The position numbers and the translations under genes were made by a program. A model generated the notes under the pieces. The model was given only the letters and a program-made list of their open reading frames with translations, did not search any database and had not been told where the DNA came from. A DNA stretch of 24,670 nucleotides, taken from IMG/VR virus record IMGVR_UViG_3300008448_000607, positions 1 to 24,670 of that record, one strand, 5' to 3'. Positions 22,106 to 24,670 of the stretch are shown one piece after another; within the stretch, counting starts at the first letter, position 1; each line of letters begins with the position of its first letter. This DNA is from a virus.

Positions 22106-22413
22106 TACGCTTTATTGGGCGAAAGCTCTGGCATCTTCTTGTTGAAATAGGACATGAACTCGCGGCTATGCACCGTCTCATGGCCGTACTTCTTCACCAG
22201 CCGGAAGTACTCGCGGGCAGGCATAACGCCCACACACTTACCCAAACCGGGAATGGCCTTGTGGCCCTTCATTAGAGAAGCCTGCGCCTTAGCTACATTA
22301 ACACGCTCCGCCTCCGTAGCCTTCTCAAAATCTAGGCTGCGGATGATTTCTTTACGAAGCTCGTTGTCGATTTCTTCCCGTGTAATTTCGGGTGAAGCTA
22401 CTTTGATATGCAT
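22105..22413 (-). CDS. Conserved phage protein of unknown function (102 aa)
   Basis: The C-terminal half (GLGKCVGVMPAREYFRLVKK, then YGHETVHSREFMSYFNKK) is a recurrent signature of small phage proteins encoded between capsid and adaptor. A head-completion role would fit, but nothing is demonstrated. The N-terminal half is a charged helix (ITREEIDNELRKEIIRSLDF). The ATG at 22413 touches the T-run of the terminator directly, so there is no room for a normal Shine-Dalgarno site. The next possible Met is residue 48, which would remove a conserved helical part. Confidence 0.72.
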   Translation of the reverse strand: MHIKVASPEITREEIDNELRKEIIRSLDFEKATEAERVNVAKAQASLMKGHKAIPGLGKCVGVMPAREYFRLVKKYGHETVHSREFMSYFNKKMPELSPNKA

Positions 22414-22445
22414 AAAAAAGCCACCCCCAGTTAAGAGGGTGGCTT
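22414..22445 (-). terminator. Rho-independent terminator after the capsid genes
   Basis: On the minus strand a perfect 9-bp stem AAGCCACCC / GGGTGGCTT (plus-strand arms 22437-22445 and 22418-22426) encloses a 10-nt loop and is followed by a run of six T that leads straight into the next start codon. It lies 19 nt after the stop of the capsid-associated protein gene. Partial termination here would make capsid transcripts more abundant than those for downstream genes. Confidence 0.88.
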
Positions 22446-22464
22446 ATTCTAACACAAGAAGTGT

Positions 22465-22935
22465 TTACGAGGTGGGGACTTCCATCTGACGCCAAGCCAG
22501 CACCCAGCTACCAGCCGTGAGGCTAGACACCGTGCCATTGAACTCAACCAACAGGTCAACCGCCGACGCCGTGTTATTGGCGTAGCCGTTCACAACATTG
22601 GAGGTCGTGGCCGCGCCCGAGTCGGTGCCAACGAAGGCATCGCCCGTGTTCCAGATGACCTGCGTCATCGCGTCAACGTCGCCAGCATCAATGAACTCGT
22701 CCGGATCAGCAGCCGTGACACCGAAGTCGATGGTCAGGTTGGACGCGCCAGCCGGATCAACAATCTGATAGAGAACAGCCGTATCAATGATACCGCCGGG
22801 ACCGAGCTTGCCAGCCTTGAACTGGTTCGCCGCACCGATGGTGCTAAGGAACCCCGTGCGCTGGAGATCGACGTAATCGAACGCAACCTTGTGCGTGAAG
22901 CCCGCCGCTGCTTCGTTAATCGTAAGTTTAGCCAT
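22465..22935 (-). CDS. Capsid-associated (decoration-type) protein candidate (156 aa)
   Basis: The protein has short strands and acidic or polar loops (MAKLTINEAAAGFTHKVAFD, then SNLTIDFGVTAADPDEFIDA and SLTAGSWVLAWRQMEVPTS). There are no Cys residues and no membrane segment. Its placement right after the capsid gene and before the terminator, its size and its beta-rich look suit a head decoration or capsid-stabilising protein. It has the best Shine-Dalgarno site of the minus-strand operon, AGGAG with 9 nt spacing, which would support high expression. I do not recognise the family with certainty. Confidence 0.65.
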   Translation of the reverse strand: MAKLTINEAAAGFTHKVAFDYVDLQRTGFLSTIGAANQFKAGKLGPGGIIDTAVLYQIVDPAGASNLTIDFGVTAADPDEFIDAGDVDAMTQVIWNTGDAFVGTDSGAATTSNVVNGYANNTASAVDLLVEFNGTVSSLTAGSWVLAWRQMEVPTS

Positions 22936-22944
22936 GTGAGTAGA

Positions 22945-22949
22945 CTCCT
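22945..22949 (-). promoter_or_regulatory. Ribosome-binding site AGGAG of the decoration-type gene
   Basis: The minus strand reads AGGAG 9 nt before ATG 22935. It is notable because most other genes on this strand lack a recognisable site. Confidence 0.75.
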
Positions 22950-22958
22950 AGTTAGTGT

Positions 22959-23942
22959 TTAGCTGAGCGTGGTGATCTTACCATGCGCACCCGGATGCTT
23001 GACCAACAGGGTGAGGGCGCAATCAACATAGCCGCGCTCGCCACCGCCGAGATTCGGCAAGCGGGTTGATCCGAGCGGAATAAGTTCCGCAACACCGTAG
23101 AACTCAGGATTGACGAGGTAACCCGTGTCCTTGTTCGTGGTATCCGGCGCGCAGTCCGGGTTCATGTTAACGATGGACACGATGCCATGGTCGGACTCAT
23201 AGAGTTCAACCGACAGCTTGATCGTGGCCTCGCCACCCTCGTAAGCCACGCGGCGAACGGAGTAGTCCGAGCTACCCGAGGTACGGGCGAAGTCGCTGAT
23301 GACGCGGCGGAGGGCCGTGTCAGCAACCAGCGTCAGACCATTCGACGTACCCGTAACGCGGTAGATCGAGGTGATGAGGTTGTTGAACACCGTCTCGTTG
23401 AACGTGCCGGAGCCATGGATGGAGCCAGCCGGGGTACGGTAGGTGGACGGAACATCCGACGGACCAGCCGAGTCAATCCAGTCGCCGAGGCCGCGCAGGC
23501 CGTAGGGCGTGCCAGCACCATCTTCAACCGTGCGGTCGTTGTTGGAGCACAGGGTGGCCTCGATGTCGCGCTTGATCTCGCGGACAGCCTTGGCCTCCGC
23601 CTGAGCGATCTTGGCAGGACCAACGCTATCAACAGCGTTCTGGAGGTCGCTCACCATGAAGTCGCGGCGGAACTTCTGGATGTAGTTACCCAGACGAGCG
23701 CGGTTAGCGAACTTGTCCGTGAACACGGTGACATCGCTACCCTCGGCAACGCCCGTGGTCACGGGAGATGAGAGGCTGTCAACGGTCCACTCCACGAAGG
23801 TAGCGGACGCCTTGGACTTAGCAGCGGAAGAGAGAACCGGAGTCTCCTCGGGGGCGAGGATCGTCAGGACATCGAGAAGGTCTTCGCGATTGGAAACCGC
23901 GGAACCCGGATTGGTCGTATCGTAAGTATTTGCAAAAGCCAT
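22959..23942 (-). CDS. Major capsid protein, SU10/DUF5309 type (327 aa)
   Basis: The N-terminus has FANTYDTTNPGSAVSNREDL, then LTILAPEETPVLSSAAKSKA, FVEWTVDSLSSP and GNYIQKFRRDFMVSD. This is the characteristic series of the SU10-type major capsid family (NREDL, (D/A)PEETP, HEW/VEWxxDSL, RLGN). It continues with an ExKAVREIKRDIEATL helix and a beta-rich end. The length of 327 residues is normal for the family. It assembles the icosahedral head with the HK97-type fold. It starts 12 nt after the scaffold-like gene and has no Shine-Dalgarno site, which is surprising for the most abundant virion protein. GC is high here (two counted 60-nt lines 60% and 73%). Confidence 0.9.
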   Translation of the reverse strand: MAFANTYDTTNPGSAVSNREDLLDVLTILAPEETPVLSSAAKSKASATFVEWTVDSLSSPVTTGVAEGSDVTVFTDKFANRARLGNYIQKFRRDFMVSDLQNAVDSVGPAKIAQAEAKAVREIKRDIEATLCSNNDRTVEDGAGTPYGLRGLGDWIDSAGPSDVPSTYRTPAGSIHGSGTFNETVFNNLITSIYRVTGTSNGLTLVADTALRRVISDFARTSGSSDYSVRRVAYEGGEATIKLSVELYESDHGIVSIVNMNPDCAPDTTNKDTGYLVNPEFYGVAELIPLGSTRLPNLGGGERGYVDCALTLLVKHPGAHGKITTLS

Positions 23943-23954
23943 TGTAGTAGTAGG

Positions 23955-24670
23955 TTATTTACGTTTAGAGAGTTGTGCTGCACGAAGGGCGATGAAGTCG
24001 CTAACGCTACCTGTGTCCGCCAACCGCTTAGACACTTCCTTTACGTTGCGCTCACCCGAAGAAGGCGTCCGATCACCCGCAGCCGCTGTAGCGGAAGGGG
24101 AGCCGGGAGGCGTCAACTTGGGAGAGGGCTTGTTGTCCATCGGAATTGTTTTTCGCGCAAACATCGAATTGGCAGCATGGGCCAAGATGTAGGGCAACTG
24201 AGGAGCAACATCCGGCAATGCTTCTTCCATGCCCTTGAGGCGCGGATCATTAAGCATCGCAAAGAACTGGCGTTTCATGTCATTGTCTTCTTGGGTGGAA
24301 AGCCACTCAAGCTCTTTGACCGCCTGCATCTCAAAAGCAGAACGGAGACCCTTGCGCTGCATACCAGCTTCAATCTCCTTTTTCTGCGCTGGGAGAAACT
24401 TGTCGCGAGCCTTTCGAGCGTTGCGAAGCGTCTCCTTTACCTGAGCCTTAGTCAGTTCGCGCCCATCCACCGTTGCGGCAATATCTTCAAAGCCGAGGTG
24501 TTCAGCGCGATCCAGAATATCTTCTGCCCACTCAACAACATCAGCTACCTCTTGGACTTTCTTCCCAAGATCCTCAATAGAGGAGATGCTGGCGTAGGGA
24601 TTATTCTCGACCTTCGGCTCAAGGGGCTTGTTGTTCTGCTGTTGGGCCATGTAGGCTTCCAACTGCGCTG
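23955..24670 (-). CDS. Scaffold-like protein (5' end outside window)
   Basis: The frame stays open to the right edge, so the start is not seen. The TTG at 24662 is not needed as a start. The visible 238 codons encode an Asn/Gln-rich segment (MAQQQNNKPLEPKVENNPYA), long charged helices (ISSIEDLGKKVQEVADVVEW, KETLRNARKARDKFL), a Pro/Ser/Thr-rich linker near residue 185 (PSPKLTPPGSPSATAAAG) and a basic C-terminus (ALRAAQLSKRK). Helical, charged proteins with basic ends directly upstream of the capsid gene are typically internal scaffolds. Assignment rests on position and composition. Alternatively it could be another head protein. Confidence 0.62.
   Translation of the reverse strand, partial: AQLEAYMAQQQNNKPLEPKVENNPYASISSIEDLGKKVQEVADVVEWAEDILDRAEHLGFEDIAATVDGRELTKAQVKETLRNARKARDKFLPAQKKEIEAGMQRKGLRSAFEMQAVKELEWLSTQEDNDMKRQFFAMLNDPRLKGMEEALPDVAPQLPYILAHAANSMFARKTIPMDNKPSPKLTPPGSPSATAAAGDRTPSSGERNVKEVSKRLADTGSVSDFIALRAAQLSKRK

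Noticed and set aside
23187-23771. Plus-strand open frame (194 codons) opposite the capsid gene
   Set aside because: It is open because of high GC on the opposite strand. The capsid frame carries the diagnostic motifs.
2-24670. tRNA genes, integrase, attachment sites or lysogeny genes
   Set aside because: None was recognised in the short gaps or among the coding regions. This is a visual reading, so a covariance-model tRNA search would be the firm test.

Overview
This window is part of a tailed-phage genome and has no bacterial housekeeping genes. The evidence is a dense minus-strand virion operon. It holds a scaffold-like protein, a major capsid protein of the SU10/DUF5309 type, a capsid-associated protein, a head-tail adaptor, tail fibres, a tail-assembly chaperone, a holin-like protein, a tail nozzle/stabilisation-type protein and three very large internal-virion-type proteins. 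No contractile sheath, baseplate or tail tube genes are visible, so a short-tailed (podovirus-like) virion is the best guess. The host cannot be read from the sequence. Shine-Dalgarno sites are sparse and most minus-strand genes are joined by overlapping or 2-11 nt junctions. The gene content resembles uncultured aquatic phages.

Layout. From 2 to 2298 the plus strand carries five genes: an HNH endonuclease (cut by the left window edge), three unknown genes and a calcineurin-like phosphoesterase. The last meets the minus-strand operon tail to tail at 2295-2298, where the two stop codons overlap. Everything from the right edge down to 2295 is on the minus strand. In transcription order: partial scaffold-like protein, capsid, capsid-associated protein, intrinsic terminator (22414-22445), 102-aa protein, adaptor, two tandem paralogues, 477-aa fibre, RCC1-repeat propeller, sulfotransferase/glycosyltransferase fusion, tail-assembly chaperone, 195-aa fibre, 3-TM holin-like protein, 55-aa membrane protein, five tiny mostly basic conserved proteins, nozzle-like 728-aa protein, 857-aa Ala/Gln/Asn repeat protein, an accessory pair (PP-loop PAPS-reductase-like protein and SET-domain protein), then 571-aa and 1166-aa internal-virion candidates. 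Two of the small genes (47 and 55 aa) were found by reading the gaps directly. No stretch above about 300 bases lacks a gene.

How it fits together. The capsid module comes first and ends at a terminator, which could favour capsid expression over the downstream neck, tail and ejection genes. The host-recognition module (about 15.2-21.3 kb) lies between the adaptor and the nozzle. It is built from duplicated parts: two fibres share one C-terminal domain, two small proteins are tandem paralogues, and the adaptor and nozzle share an inserted beta-rich domain. The same module holds the most unusual genes: a complete seven-blade RCC1 propeller of clearly lower GC, and a PAPS-dependent-type sulfotransferase fused through a TPR-like linker to a GT9-like glycosyltransferase. 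A second unusual cassette, the PP-loop/SET pair, interrupts the internal-virion protein genes.
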